From positions 1 through 21,552 of the forward strand of contig DATCVR010000340.1 of NCBI GenBank assembly GCA_036566745.1: a stretch of DNA of 21,552 nt. The letters are read 5' to 3'. Made by a program: the position numbers and the translations under genes. Every line of letters starts with the position of its first letter. Within the stretch, counting starts at the first letter, position 1. Source of the DNA: DATCVR01 sp036566745. Its GTDB lineage: Bacteria > Actinomycetota > Actinomycetes > Jiangellales > Jiangellaceae. A model generated the notes under the pieces. That model was not told the DNA's origin. It did no database searches and worked only from the letters and a program-made list of their open reading frames with translations. This document shows, piece by piece, positions 1-7,024 of this stretch.

Positions 1-584
1 AGGGCGATTCCGGCCCCGATGAGCGCCGCGGCGATCGTGTCGCTGAGCCAGTGCACCGACAGATAGGTGCGGCTCCACATCATCGCCACCGTGACGATCA
101 CGGCGACCACCGTCCAGATCGCCCGCCATCGTGTGGCGACCAGGACGAGCGAGGCCGTGAGCGCGGCCGCGATGCCGGCGTGCCCGGACGGGAACGAGTA
201 GCCGGCCGCGTAGACCATCGGCTCGGGCGGGCGGGCGCGCTCGACGAGGAGCTTGAGCAGCGGAACCGTCACGATCGAGGTCGTGACGCAGCACAGCGCG
301 ACGTAGAGCGCCGGACGCCGCCCGCGGCCGGTGGCGAGCGCCACCACGGCGGCAGCCACGGCCAGGTACGCCCACGGCCAGGTGCCCACGGCGGCGAGGA
401 ACCGCGCGAGCGTGGTGGCCACCTCGTCACGGCTGCCCACCATGTCGTCCCGCCAGGCGGTGTCGGCATCGAAGAAGAGCGGATCGGCCGGGTCGACGAG
501 CATCGGGACGGTCAGCGCGGCGGCGAGGGTGAGGAGGACGATCCCGGCCCACAACGACGGGCTGCGCCACCAGGGATCGGCCAT
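1..584 (-). CDS. PAP2-family membrane phosphatase (partial, 3' end outside window)
   Basis: Translation from the ATG at 584 gives 194 residues before the window edge. All three PAP2 (type 2 phosphatidic acid phosphatase) signatures are visible: K111 to R118-P119 (KxxxxxxRP), the PSGH box with S133-G134-H135, and SRTYLSVHWLSD with R172, H178 and D182. H135 and H178 are the expected catalytic histidines. Hydrophobic segments near 11-30, 70-85, 92-110, 140-150 and 157-170 make it an integral membrane protein with the active site outside the cytoplasm. Known members dephosphorylate lipid phosphates such as undecaprenyl pyrophosphate or phosphatidic acid; the substrate cannot be told here. Nearly complete, perhaps lacking only the last few tens of residues. 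No strong ribosome site is visible before the ATG. Its start faces the tRNA on the same strand, 44 nt upstream. Confidence 0.9.
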   Translation of the reverse strand, partial: MADPWWRSPSLWAGIVLLTLAAALTVPMLVDPADPLFFDADTAWRDDMVGSRDEVATTLARFLAAVGTWPWAYLAVAAAVVALATGRGRRPALYVALCCVTTSIVTVPLLKLLVERARPPEPMVYAAGYSFPSGHAGIAAALTASLVLVATRWRAIWTVVAVIVTVAMMWSRTYLSVHWLSDTIAAALIGAGIA

Positions 585-628
585 GAAGCGATGATCTCGC
601 AGGCGGCCGGAAATCGCGGACGGGAGAG

Positions 629-702
629 TAGCCCAGGTCGGAGTCGAACCGACATACACCGCATTTTGAGTGCGGCGGCTTTGCCAATTTGCCTACTGGG
701 CC
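629..702 (-). tRNA. tRNA with CAA anticodon (nominally Leu), short variable loop
   Basis: The minus strand folds into a full cloverleaf of 74 nt. It has a 7-bp acceptor stem (first pair G-U), TA at 8-9, a 3-bp D stem GGC/GCC with a loop containing TTGG, a 5-bp anticodon stem CCGCA/TGCGG with loop CTCAAAA, a 5-nt variable loop, a T stem GTCGG/CCGAC with loop TTCGACT, and discriminator A. The anticodon CAA (666-668) reads UUG leucine codons. CCA is not encoded. The oddity is the variable region: bacterial tRNA-Leu is class II, with a long variable arm and about 85 nt, while this body is class I. It is therefore a real tRNA-like gene, but its charging identity is uncertain. Confidence 0.85.
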
Positions 703-767
703 GAGCACGCCCGGAACCGCCCGAGCGAGACCACCACAGCCTACCGGGTTCGGCGGAGTGCGCCGAG

Positions 768-773
768 TAGGCT
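768..773 (+). promoter_or_regulatory. Possible -10 box for leaderless pdtaR transcript
   Basis: TAGGCT fits TANNNT and ends 6 nt before the GTG at 780, the spacing expected when transcription starts at the start codon. No convincing Shine-Dalgarno sequence lies in that interval. No clear -35 box is seen. This is inference from position. Confidence 0.35.
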
Positions 774-779
774 TCCGGG

Positions 780-1433
780 GTGACCGCCACACCGCCTGCT
801 GCTGCCCGACGCGTCCTCGTCGCCGAGGACGAGTCGTTGATCCGCCTCGACCTGGTCGAGATGCTCGCCGAAGAGGGATACGACGTGGTGGCCGAGGCCG
901 CCGATGGCGCCACCGCGGTGAAGCTCGCCGAGGAACACCGCCCCGACCTCGTCGTCATGGACGTCAAGATGCCGGTGCTCGACGGCATTTCCGCTGCCGA
1001 GCGCATCGTCGCCCAGCGCATCGCCCCAGTGCTGATCCTCACCGCGTTCTCCCAGCGCGACCTCGTCGAACGCGCCCGCGAGGCCGGCGCGATGGCGTAC
1101 CTCGTCAAGCCGTTCACCAAGGCCGACCTCGTGCCCGCCATCGAGATGGCGCTGTCCCGGCACGAAGAGCTGTCCCAGCTGGAGAACGAGGTCGCCGACC
1201 TCTCCGAGCGTCTCGAGACCCGCAAGCTGGTCGACCGCGCCAAGGGCGCACTCCAGACCCGCTACGGCCTGACCGAGCCCGACGCCTTCCGCTGGATCCA
1301 GAAGGCCGCCATGGACAAGCGCACGTCCATGCGCGCGGTCGCCCAGGTGGTGCTGGCCGACGCCGAGCCCGCCGCATCTGGCGAGCCCGATGCGGCCGGC
1401 GGCGACGCCGCGCCCGGCACCCAGGACAGCTGA
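780..1433 (+). CDS. pdtaR: Two-component response regulator with ANTAR RNA-binding output (PdtaR-like)
   Basis: 217 residues. Residues 11-125 form a receiver domain with acidic pocket E16/D17, phospho-acceptor D61 in VVMDVKMP, switch T88 and K110-P111. After a short coiled region (about 128-142), residues 142-195 match an ANTAR domain, which binds tandem hairpins in RNA and works as an antiterminator. In M. tuberculosis the orphan regulator PdtaR is phosphorylated by the kinase PdtaS; no partner kinase gene lies in this window, consistent with the usual separation. The C-terminal 20 residues are Ala/Gly/Asp-rich and look disordered. The GTG start is supported by the receiver domain beginning at residue 11 and by a TANNNT box just upstream. 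The next gene begins 2 nt after the stop, so the two are probably translationally coupled. Confidence 0.93.
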   Translation: MTATPPAAARRVLVAEDESLIRLDLVEMLAEEGYDVVAEAADGATAVKLAEEHRPDLVVMDVKMPVLDGISAAERIVAQRIAPVLILTAFSQRDLVERAREAGAMAYLVKPFTKADLVPAIEMALSRHEELSQLENEVADLSERLETRKLVDRAKGALQTRYGLTEPDAFRWIQKAAMDKRTSMRAVAQVVLADAEPAASGEPDAAGGDAAPGTQDS

Positions 1434-1435
1434 GC

Positions 1436-2623
1436 GTGCGCGCCGCGGGCCGGCTGGTCGCCCTCGCGGTCGTCCCGATCGTCGTCCTGACCACCTCGTG
1501 CGGCCTGGTGAAGAGCGCCCTGGGCGAGGACGACGCCGGCCCCCAGGTCGCCACGGTCGCGGTCCTGGTGCCCGGCGGCGCGGCAGGCGGTGGCGTGAGC
1601 ACGGGAGTGATCGACGCGGTCGAGCTGGCCATCGCCGAGACCACGTCCGACGTCCCCGGCTGGAGCGTCGAGGTGTCGCCGGTCGAGGAGGGCACCGAGC
1701 CCGCCGAGATGACCACCGTGGTCGAGGACATGGTCGAGGACGATGTCGTGGCCGTCATCGGCGGGCTCTCCACCGACGCGATCCGGACCGCCCAGCCGGT
1801 CCTCGACCAGGCGTCGATCCTGTTCGTCTCGCCGGCCGACGTCGCGCCCGAGCACACCCGGGGCGCCGACCCCGCGACGCCGCTGCGGCCCTACCCGACC
1901 TACTACCGCACCTCGGTGGGTGGCGAGACCGCACTGGCCGCGCTGGCGCGCTACGCCGTCGACGGCCTGGGTGCCGCGACGATCGCCGTCATCGACGCCG
2001 GCGACGCGGCCGGCAGCGGCGAGTTCGTCACCGCCGCGCGCCGGGCCGGCGCTCAGGTGCCGGTCACCGGGCACGCGGGCGAGAGCGGAGAGAAGATCGC
2101 CGACGTCCTCGCCACGGCGGCCACGGCCGAGGTCGACGCGGTGTTCGTCGCCGGAGGGCCGAACCGCGCCGCGATGGTCGCCGAGGAGATCGCCGAAGGT
2201 GGCCTCGAAGCCACCCTGCTGCTCGCTCCCGAGCTGAGCGGGCCGCCTTTCGTCGAGGCGGCCGGCGCCAGCGCCGAAGGTGCCGCCTCCGTGGTCCCGC
2301 CCACCCTGACTTCCACCCTCGACGCCGCACCAGAGGCGCTCACCGCCAAGCTCACCGCGGCCGGGTCCGCGGCACCCGGACGGTTCGGTGCGGCTGCCTA
2401 CGACGCCGCCACGGCCGTGGGCACGGTCCTCGCCCAGTGCCTGCCGCCGGCCGGTTCGCCGTCCGGGGCGCGCAAGGGCTGCGAGCGCGAGATGCCCCAG
2501 ATCTCGTTCGCCGGGGTCACAGGTGACGTCGGTTTCGACGACTTCGGAGAGCGCCTCGGAGGGACGCCCGAGGTGATCACCGTGCATGACGGCGCCTGGA
2601 CCGAGCTGAACGACGTGGAATGA
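1436..2623 (+). CDS. Substrate-binding lipoprotein, branched-chain amino-acid-binding (Peripla_BP_6) fold, coupled to pdtaR
   Basis: 395 residues from a GTG placed 2 nt after the pdtaR stop; there is no room for an independent promoter. Residues 5-21 are a hydrophobic signal and TTSC with C22 is an acceptable though weak lipobox, so a lipoprotein is likely. The rest resembles type I periplasmic binding proteins of the LivJ/amide-binding group: VAVLVPGG at the mature start, a V-A-V-I-G-G-L-S-T strand-turn, VSPADVAPEH, YRTSVGG, and AAYDAATAVG near the end. It is shorter and more diverged than the second binding protein at 2788 and carries two extra cysteines near the C-terminus (CLPPAG, KGCERE). 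Function could be ligand sensing rather than transport, since no permease adjoins it on its strand. Assignment to the fold is fairly sure, ligand unknown. Confidence 0.8.
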   Translation: MRAAGRLVALAVVPIVVLTTSCGLVKSALGEDDAGPQVATVAVLVPGGAAGGGVSTGVIDAVELAIAETTSDVPGWSVEVSPVEEGTEPAEMTTVVEDMVEDDVVAVIGGLSTDAIRTAQPVLDQASILFVSPADVAPEHTRGADPATPLRPYPTYYRTSVGGETALAALARYAVDGLGAATIAVIDAGDAAGSGEFVTAARRAGAQVPVTGHAGESGEKIADVLATAATAEVDAVFVAGGPNRAAMVAEEIAEGGLEATLLLAPELSGPPFVEAAGASAEGAASVVPPTLTSTLDAAPEALTAKLTAAGSAAPGRFGAAAYDAATAVGTVLAQCLPPAGSPSGARKGCEREMPQISFAGVTGDVGFDDFGERLGGTPEVITVHDGAWTELNDVE

Positions 2624-2787
2624 GCCGTTCCCGGGGCGTCGATCTCAAGGTCACAGTGTTCTAACAACCTGTTTCGGACTCATCTCGACGGCTGCGAATA
2701 GGCCGAAGCTCGACATAAGTTGCGTCAAACATCGTGAAGGTCCGGCACCGCGACTTTCGGGGGCGCCGGCTCGGCGAAGGAGAGCCC
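2624..2787. other. Intergenic region upstream of the liv-type binding protein
   Basis: The 164 bp are less GC-rich than their surroundings, especially 2650-2735, which suggests a promoter and leader for the gene at 2788. I could not pick a -35/-10 pair with confidence. An AAGGAG ribosome site at 2777-2782 lies 5 nt before the ATG at 2788 and decides that start over an in-frame upstream ATG at 2734. Confidence 0.5.
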
Positions 2788-4113
2788 ATGACCCGCACCA
2801 CCCGATTGTGGCGGTCGTTGGCCGTCGTCGGCGTCGCCTCACTCGTGCTGTCCGCATGCGGCGGCGACGGCGATGCGTCGGACGACGAGACTGGTGGCAA
2901 CGGAACCACTGAGACCGACGAGCCCGCCGCGGAGAACACCTACGACCCCGCGGCCGGCGACCCGGCGATGACGATCGGCACGCTGCTTCCCGAGAGCGGT
3001 TCGCTGTCGTTCCTCGGGCCGCCCATGACCACCGGCGCTCAGCTGGCTGCACAGGACGTCAACGAAGCAGGCGGTCTCGACGGTGCGCCCATCGCGCTCA
3101 GCGCGGCCGACGAGGGCGACGCCAACCTGAACATCGTGGGCCAGTCCGCCGCAGGTCTGCTCAACCAGGGCGTCTCGGCGATTCTCGGCGCGGCGGCCAC
3201 CGGCATGTCGCAGCTGGTCTACAGCCAGATCACCGGTGCGGGCGTCCTGCAGATCTCGCCGTCCAACACCGGCGTCGAGGTCAGCACCTGGGACACCGGC
3301 GGCCTGTACTTCCGCACCGCACCGTCCGACGTCCTGCAGGGCGAGGTGCTCGGCCAGGTCATCCTCGAGGACGGCCACGAGTCGGTCGGCATCCTCTACC
3401 TCGACTCGCCGTACGGCGCGGGTCTGTCCGAGACCGTCGCCTCGACGGTCGAGGCGGGCGGCGTGGAGGTCGTCTACAACCAGGCGTTCAGCGAGGCGGC
3501 GGAGAGCTACAGCGCCGAGGCCTCGGCACTGGCCGCAGCCGACCCGGACGCGATCGTGGTCATCAGCTACGACCAGATCTACTCGATCATCCCGGAGCTG
3601 GCGAACAACTTCGACGACCTGTCGAACCTCTACCTGGTCGACGGCAACACGAAGGACTTCAGCGTCGGCCCGACCGAGGGCTCGCCTGGTCTGGCCGAGG
3701 GCATCGTCGAGGGCGCCCAGGGCACCATCCCCGGTCAGAGCACCGAGGGCAGCGAGTTCGGTGACCGGCTGCTGGAGATCACCCCGAACCTCGACTCGTA
3801 CACCTACGCCGGCGAGGCCTACGACGCGATCATCCTGGTGTCGCTGGCCGCCATCCAGGCCGGTGCCACGGACGGCGCCTCGATCGCCGCCGAGATGGTC
3901 GACGTCTCCGGTGGCGGTGGCGAGAAGTGCGAGGTCTTCCACGAGTGCAAGGCCTTGATCGAGGCCGGCGAGGACATCGACTACGACGGCGTCTCCGGTC
4001 CGGTCGAGTGGGCACCCAACGGCGACCCGCAGAGCGCCTTCATCGGGCTCTACCAGTTCGGCGCCGACAACGTGCCCGAGTTCCAGGAGGCACGCACGCT
4101 CGACGTCGAGTGA
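2788..4113 (+). CDS. Branched-chain amino acid ABC transporter substrate-binding lipoprotein (LivJ/LivK-like)
   Basis: 441 residues. Signal peptide 1-23 and lipobox LSAC with C24 show a lipoprotein, followed by a Gly/Asp/Glu/Thr-rich linker to about residue 55 that tethers the domain to the membrane. The Peripla_BP_6 domain covers about 60-435: TIGTLLPESGSLSFLGPP, the A-Q-D-V-N-E-A-G-G motif typical of this family, ILGAAATGMSQ, YFRTAPSD, ILYLDSPYGAG and YAGEAYDAIIL. It should bind branched-chain or related amino acids outside the cell and deliver them to the LivHMGF membrane complex encoded convergently to the right. It is transcribed away from the upstream gene with its own leader and strong ribosome site (AAGGAG), and ends at a strong hairpin. 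The exact ligand cannot be read from sequence. Confidence 0.92.
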   Translation: MTRTTRLWRSLAVVGVASLVLSACGGDGDASDDETGGNGTTETDEPAAENTYDPAAGDPAMTIGTLLPESGSLSFLGPPMTTGAQLAAQDVNEAGGLDGAPIALSAADEGDANLNIVGQSAAGLLNQGVSAILGAAATGMSQLVYSQITGAGVLQISPSNTGVEVSTWDTGGLYFRTAPSDVLQGEVLGQVILEDGHESVGILYLDSPYGAGLSETVASTVEAGGVEVVYNQAFSEAAESYSAEASALAAADPDAIVVISYDQIYSIIPELANNFDDLSNLYLVDGNTKDFSVGPTEGSPGLAEGIVEGAQGTIPGQSTEGSEFGDRLLEITPNLDSYTYAGEAYDAIILVSLAAIQAGATDGASIAAEMVDVSGGGGEKCEVFHECKALIEAGEDIDYDGVSGPVEWAPNGDPQSAFIGLYQFGADNVPEFQEARTLDVE

Positions 4114-4137
4114 CGTCGCAGCGGTAACAGTTCACGG

Positions 4138-4174
4138 CAAGAGGCCCCGGCGGATCATCCGCCGGGGCCTCTTG
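4138..4174. terminator. Strong bidirectional hairpin between convergent transcription units
   Basis: A perfect 16-bp inverted repeat (4138-4153 with 4159-4174) encloses a 5-nt loop; one further A-T pair is possible. The stem is mostly GC with CAAGAG/CTCTTG at its base. There is no long T tract, which is common for actinobacterial terminators. It lies between the plus-strand binding-protein gene and the minus-strand livF, so it can serve both. Confidence 0.85.
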
Positions 4175-4198
4175 TCACGTGCCGTGAGCGCCCGGCGG

Positions 4199-4975
4199 TC
4201 AGGCGCCGGCGAGGGTGCCGAGGTACAGCTCGATCACCTTGGGATCGTCGAGCAGCGACTCGCCGGTGCCGGTGTAGGCGTTGCGGCCCTGGTCGAGGAC
4301 GTAGCCGCGGTCGCAGATCTGGAGGCAGCGGCGGGCGTTCTGCTCGACCATGATCACCGACACGCCCGCACGGTTGATCTGGCGGGTACGGATGAACACC
4401 TCGTCCTGCATGGCGGGGGAGAGCCCGGCCGACGGCTCGTCGAGGAGCAGGACCGACGGTGACATCATCAGCGCCCGGCCCATCGCCACCATCTGCCGTT
4501 CGCCGCCCGAGAGCGAGCCGGCGCGCTGACCGCGACGGTCGGCCAGCGCCGGGAACAACGACGCGACGAACTCGAAGCGCTCCTCGAAGCGCTTGGGTGC
4601 CTGGTACAGCCCCATCTCGAGGTTCTCGGCGATGGTCAGTGAGGGGAAGACGTTGTTGGTCTGCGGGACGAACCCGACGCCGCGCGAGACGAGGGCGTTG
4701 GCCTTGAGCCCGGTGATGTCATCGCCGCGGTGGGTGACCGTGCCGGTGGTGACCTTGACGAGGCCGAACAACGCCTTGAGCAGGGTCGACTTCCCGGCGC
4801 CGTTGGGCCCGATGATGCCGACGAGCTCGCCTTCGTCGACGTAGAGGTCGCAGCCGTCGAGGATGTTCACGCCCGGGAAGTAGCCGGCCACCAGCTCGTC
4901 GGCGCGCAGCAGGGCGTTCGCCGCGCCCGCCACGTGGGCGGTGCGGTCGGTGATCGCGGACTCGCTGCTGTTCAT
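4199..4975 (-). CDS. livF: Branched-chain amino acid ABC transporter ATP-binding protein LivF
   Basis: 258 residues. ABC ATPase motifs in order: Walker A GPNGAGKST 56-64, Q-loop Q105, signature LSGGE 155-159, Walker B VLLLDEP 175-181, and VEQN 210-213, where Gln stands in for the usual H-loop His as in E. coli LivF. The ending LYLG is also typical of LivF. It is the second ATPase of the importer, hydrolysing ATP at the inner face of the membrane with LivG. The ATG overlaps the livG stop in ATGA, giving translational coupling, and a GAGGAGG-like site precedes it. It is the last gene of livHMGF and ends shortly before the convergent terminator hairpin. An N-terminal extension of about 20 residues precedes the first conserved strand. 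Confidence 0.95.
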   Translation of the reverse strand: MNSSESAITDRTAHVAGAANALLRADELVAGYFPGVNILDGCDLYVDEGELVGIIGPNGAGKSTLLKALFGLVKVTTGTVTHRGDDITGLKANALVSRGVGFVPQTNNVFPSLTIAENLEMGLYQAPKRFEERFEFVASLFPALADRRGQRAGSLSGGERQMVAMGRALMMSPSVLLLDEPSAGLSPAMQDEVFIRTRQINRAGVSVIMVEQNARRCLQICDRGYVLDQGRNAYTGTGESLLDDPKVIELYLGTLAGA

Positions 4976-6027
4976 CGCGGGCCCTCCTCGGGCGTGCCAT
5001 TGCGGCGTCGGTGACGAGGCGTGTCGGCGCCGTTGCCGGTGTCCGTGTCGTCCGTGTCGTCCGTGGCGGTGTCGTCCACGTCCGCCGGCTCGGCCTCGGT
5101 CTCCGTGGACACCTCGCCGACCGGCTCGCCCAGCTCGGCCTGGACCTCGGCCTCGATCTCGGCCAGCTGGCGCTCCTCCTCGGCCTCGGTCAGCGCGGCG
5201 TCGTGGTGGCTGCCGAGGTAGGCGTCGATGACAGCCGGGTCGGCCATGACCGAGGCCGGTGGCCCTTCGGCGACGATTTTGCCCTGGGCCATCACGATCA
5301 CCCAGTCGGAGATGTCGCGCACCATGTCCATGTCGTGCTCGACGAAGAGCACCGTCATGCCCTGCTCGCGGAGGTCCTTGACGTGGCCCAGCAGCGACTG
5401 CGTGAGCGCTGGGTTGACCCCCGCCATGGGCTCGTCGAGCATCACCAGCGTGGGCTCGGCCATGAGCGCGCGGGCCATCTCCAGCAGCTTGCGCTGGCCT
5501 CCGGACAGTGATCCGGCGAAGTCGTCGCGTTTGGTGTGGAGCTTGAACCGCGCCAGGAGGTCTTCGGCGCGCTCGGTGGTGGCCTCCTCCTGACCGCGCC
5601 AGAGGAACGGCAGCACCGAGCGCCACAAGCTCTCGCCACTCTGGCCCGCGGCGCCGAGGCGCATGTTCTCGATGACCGAGAGCCGGGAGAGCGCCTTGGT
5701 GAGCTGGAACGTGCGCACCATGCCGGAGCGGGCGACCTTGTAGGCGGGCTGGCCGGCCAGCGGCGTGCCCTCGAAGGCCCAGCTGCCGGAGTCGGCGTGG
5801 TCGAAGCCGGTGAGGAGGTTGAAGAAGGTCGTCTTGCCGGCGCCGTTCGGGCCGATGAGCGCGGTGATGGCTCCGCGCTGGACCTCGACGTGCTCGACGT
5901 CGACGGCGGTGAGCCCGCCGAAGCGGCGCACGACGTTGTCGGCGACCAGGATCGGGTCGGGCTTGGCGGCTCCTGGTACGTGTTCGACGTCGGACAGCGA
6001 GCCCGGCGCGGTGATCTCAGCGGACAT
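4972..6027 (-). CDS. livG: Branched-chain amino acid ABC transporter ATP-binding protein LivG with acidic C-terminal tail
   Basis: 351 residues from the ATG at 6027, which overlaps the end of livM by 11 nt; a GAAGGGAG-like site lies upstream inside livM. An in-frame GTG 24 nt earlier is less likely. Walker A GPNGAGKTT 59-67, signature LSGGQ 174-178, Walker B LVMLDEP 194-200 and H-loop H231 are all intact. The normal LivG end (VIDAYLGS) is at about 267-273. Residues 275-351 are an addition: a Glu/Ala-rich helix-like stretch (278-305), then an Asp/Thr/Glu-rich segment with DDT repeats (317-330) and a short basic patch (RHRRR). Usual LivG length is about 250-260, so the tail is unusual; it looks disordered and its role is unknown. 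It pairs with LivF as the cytoplasmic motor of the importer. Confidence 0.95.
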   Translation of the reverse strand: MSAEITAPGSLSDVEHVPGAAKPDPILVADNVVRRFGGLTAVDVEHVEVQRGAITALIGPNGAGKTTFFNLLTGFDHADSGSWAFEGTPLAGQPAYKVARSGMVRTFQLTKALSRLSVIENMRLGAAGQSGESLWRSVLPFLWRGQEEATTERAEDLLARFKLHTKRDDFAGSLSGGQRKLLEMARALMAEPTLVMLDEPMAGVNPALTQSLLGHVKDLREQGMTVLFVEHDMDMVRDISDWVIVMAQGKIVAEGPPASVMADPAVIDAYLGSHHDAALTEAEEERQLAEIEAEVQAELGEPVGEVSTETEAEPADVDDTATDDTDDTDTGNGADTPRHRRRNGTPEEGPR

Positions 6028-7012
6028 CGAAGGCCAGCTCCCTTCTGTCACCGAGTATCCCTTGTGGCCGGTAGATCATCAGAACCATCAGCCCCACCCC
6101 GACCAGCATGATGCGCACGAGGCCGATCTGGCTCTCCGAGACCAGCGCCTCGGGCACGAGGCCGGCGTCGGCTCCGGCGCGCAGCAGCGACTCGGTGACC
6201 GAGAAGATCAGCCACAGCAGGATCGAACCGACCACCGGCCCGAGTACTCGCGCCGCGCCGCCGAGGAGGAGCAGGGTGTAGAAGAAGAACGTGATCTGGG
6301 TGCCGAAGATCGACGGGATGATCGCCCGTGTGCCGGTGACCAGGGCGATGCCCGCGATGGCGCCGATCGCACCACCGATGACCAGCGACTGCATCTTGTA
6401 GGCGAAGACGTTCTTGCCGAGGCTGCGCACGGCGTCTTCGTCCTCGCGGATGCCCTTGAGGACCCGGCCCCACGGGCTGCGCATCAGCAGCCAGACGAGC
6501 AGGCACGCCAGCGCGACGATCGTCCAGCCGACGATCATGAACCACAGCTGGTTGCTGCGCAGGGTGATCGGCCCGAACTCGTACGGTCCTTCACCCAGCG
6601 GATTGGCCTCGTAGAAGGCGTTGGTGAACGTCCCGGAGAAGCCGGACGAGCCGCCGGTCCACTCGTCGAAGACCGTGGAGCCGAGCATGTGCCGCACGAT
6701 CTCGGCCGCCGCGATGGTGGCGATGGCGAGGTAGTCGGCGCGTAGTCGCAGCGTCGGGATACCCAGCAGCAGCGCCAGCAGCAAGGCCATCAGGATGCCG
6801 ATCAGCGCGGCCAGGACATACGGCACGTCGAAGCTGACGATCGAGATCGCCGTGCCGTAGGCGCCGACGGCCAGGAACCCGGCCTGGCCGAAGTTGAGCA
6901 GCCCGGTGTAGCCGAAGTGGACGTTCAGTCCGATGGCCGCGATGGCGTAGGCGATGGCGTTGACGCCGAAGGCCGCGTTGAACGAGTCGGCGACGAAGTT
7001 TCCCCAGTCCAT
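6017..7012 (-). CDS. livM: Branched-chain amino acid ABC transporter permease LivM
   Basis: 331 residues with about nine to ten hydrophobic segments. LivM family hallmarks are clear: GLNVHFGYTGLLNFGQAGFLAVG near the N-terminus, RLRADYLAIATIAAAEI, the cytoplasmic coupling region SPWGRVLKGIREDEDAVRSLGKN, which contacts the ATPases, and a C-terminal IYRPQGILGDRRE. It forms half of the membrane channel with LivH. The ATG at 7012 follows a GGGAGGG ribosome site and begins 12 nt after the livH stop. The end overlaps livG. There is no added domain, in contrast to LivH and LivG. Confidence 0.95.
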   Translation of the reverse strand: MDWGNFVADSFNAAFGVNAIAYAIAAIGLNVHFGYTGLLNFGQAGFLAVGAYGTAISIVSFDVPYVLAALIGILMALLLALLLGIPTLRLRADYLAIATIAAAEIVRHMLGSTVFDEWTGGSSGFSGTFTNAFYEANPLGEGPYEFGPITLRSNQLWFMIVGWTIVALACLLVWLLMRSPWGRVLKGIREDEDAVRSLGKNVFAYKMQSLVIGGAIGAIAGIALVTGTRAIIPSIFGTQITFFFYTLLLLGGAARVLGPVVGSILLWLIFSVTESLLRAGADAGLVPEALVSESQIGLVRIMLVGVGLMVLMIYRPQGILGDRRELAFDVR

Positions 7013-7024
7013 GTGACCCTCCCT

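Noticed and set aside
689..1435. Upstream extension of the first binding lipoprotein frame through pdtaR
   Set aside because: The extension would overlap the whole of pdtaR; the signal peptide and lipobox begin at the GTG at 1436.
5038..5080. Short GTCGTCCGTG tandem repeat as a mobile or CRISPR-like array
   Set aside because: It is in frame within the LivG tail and encodes the DDT repeats; unit is too short and has no spacers.
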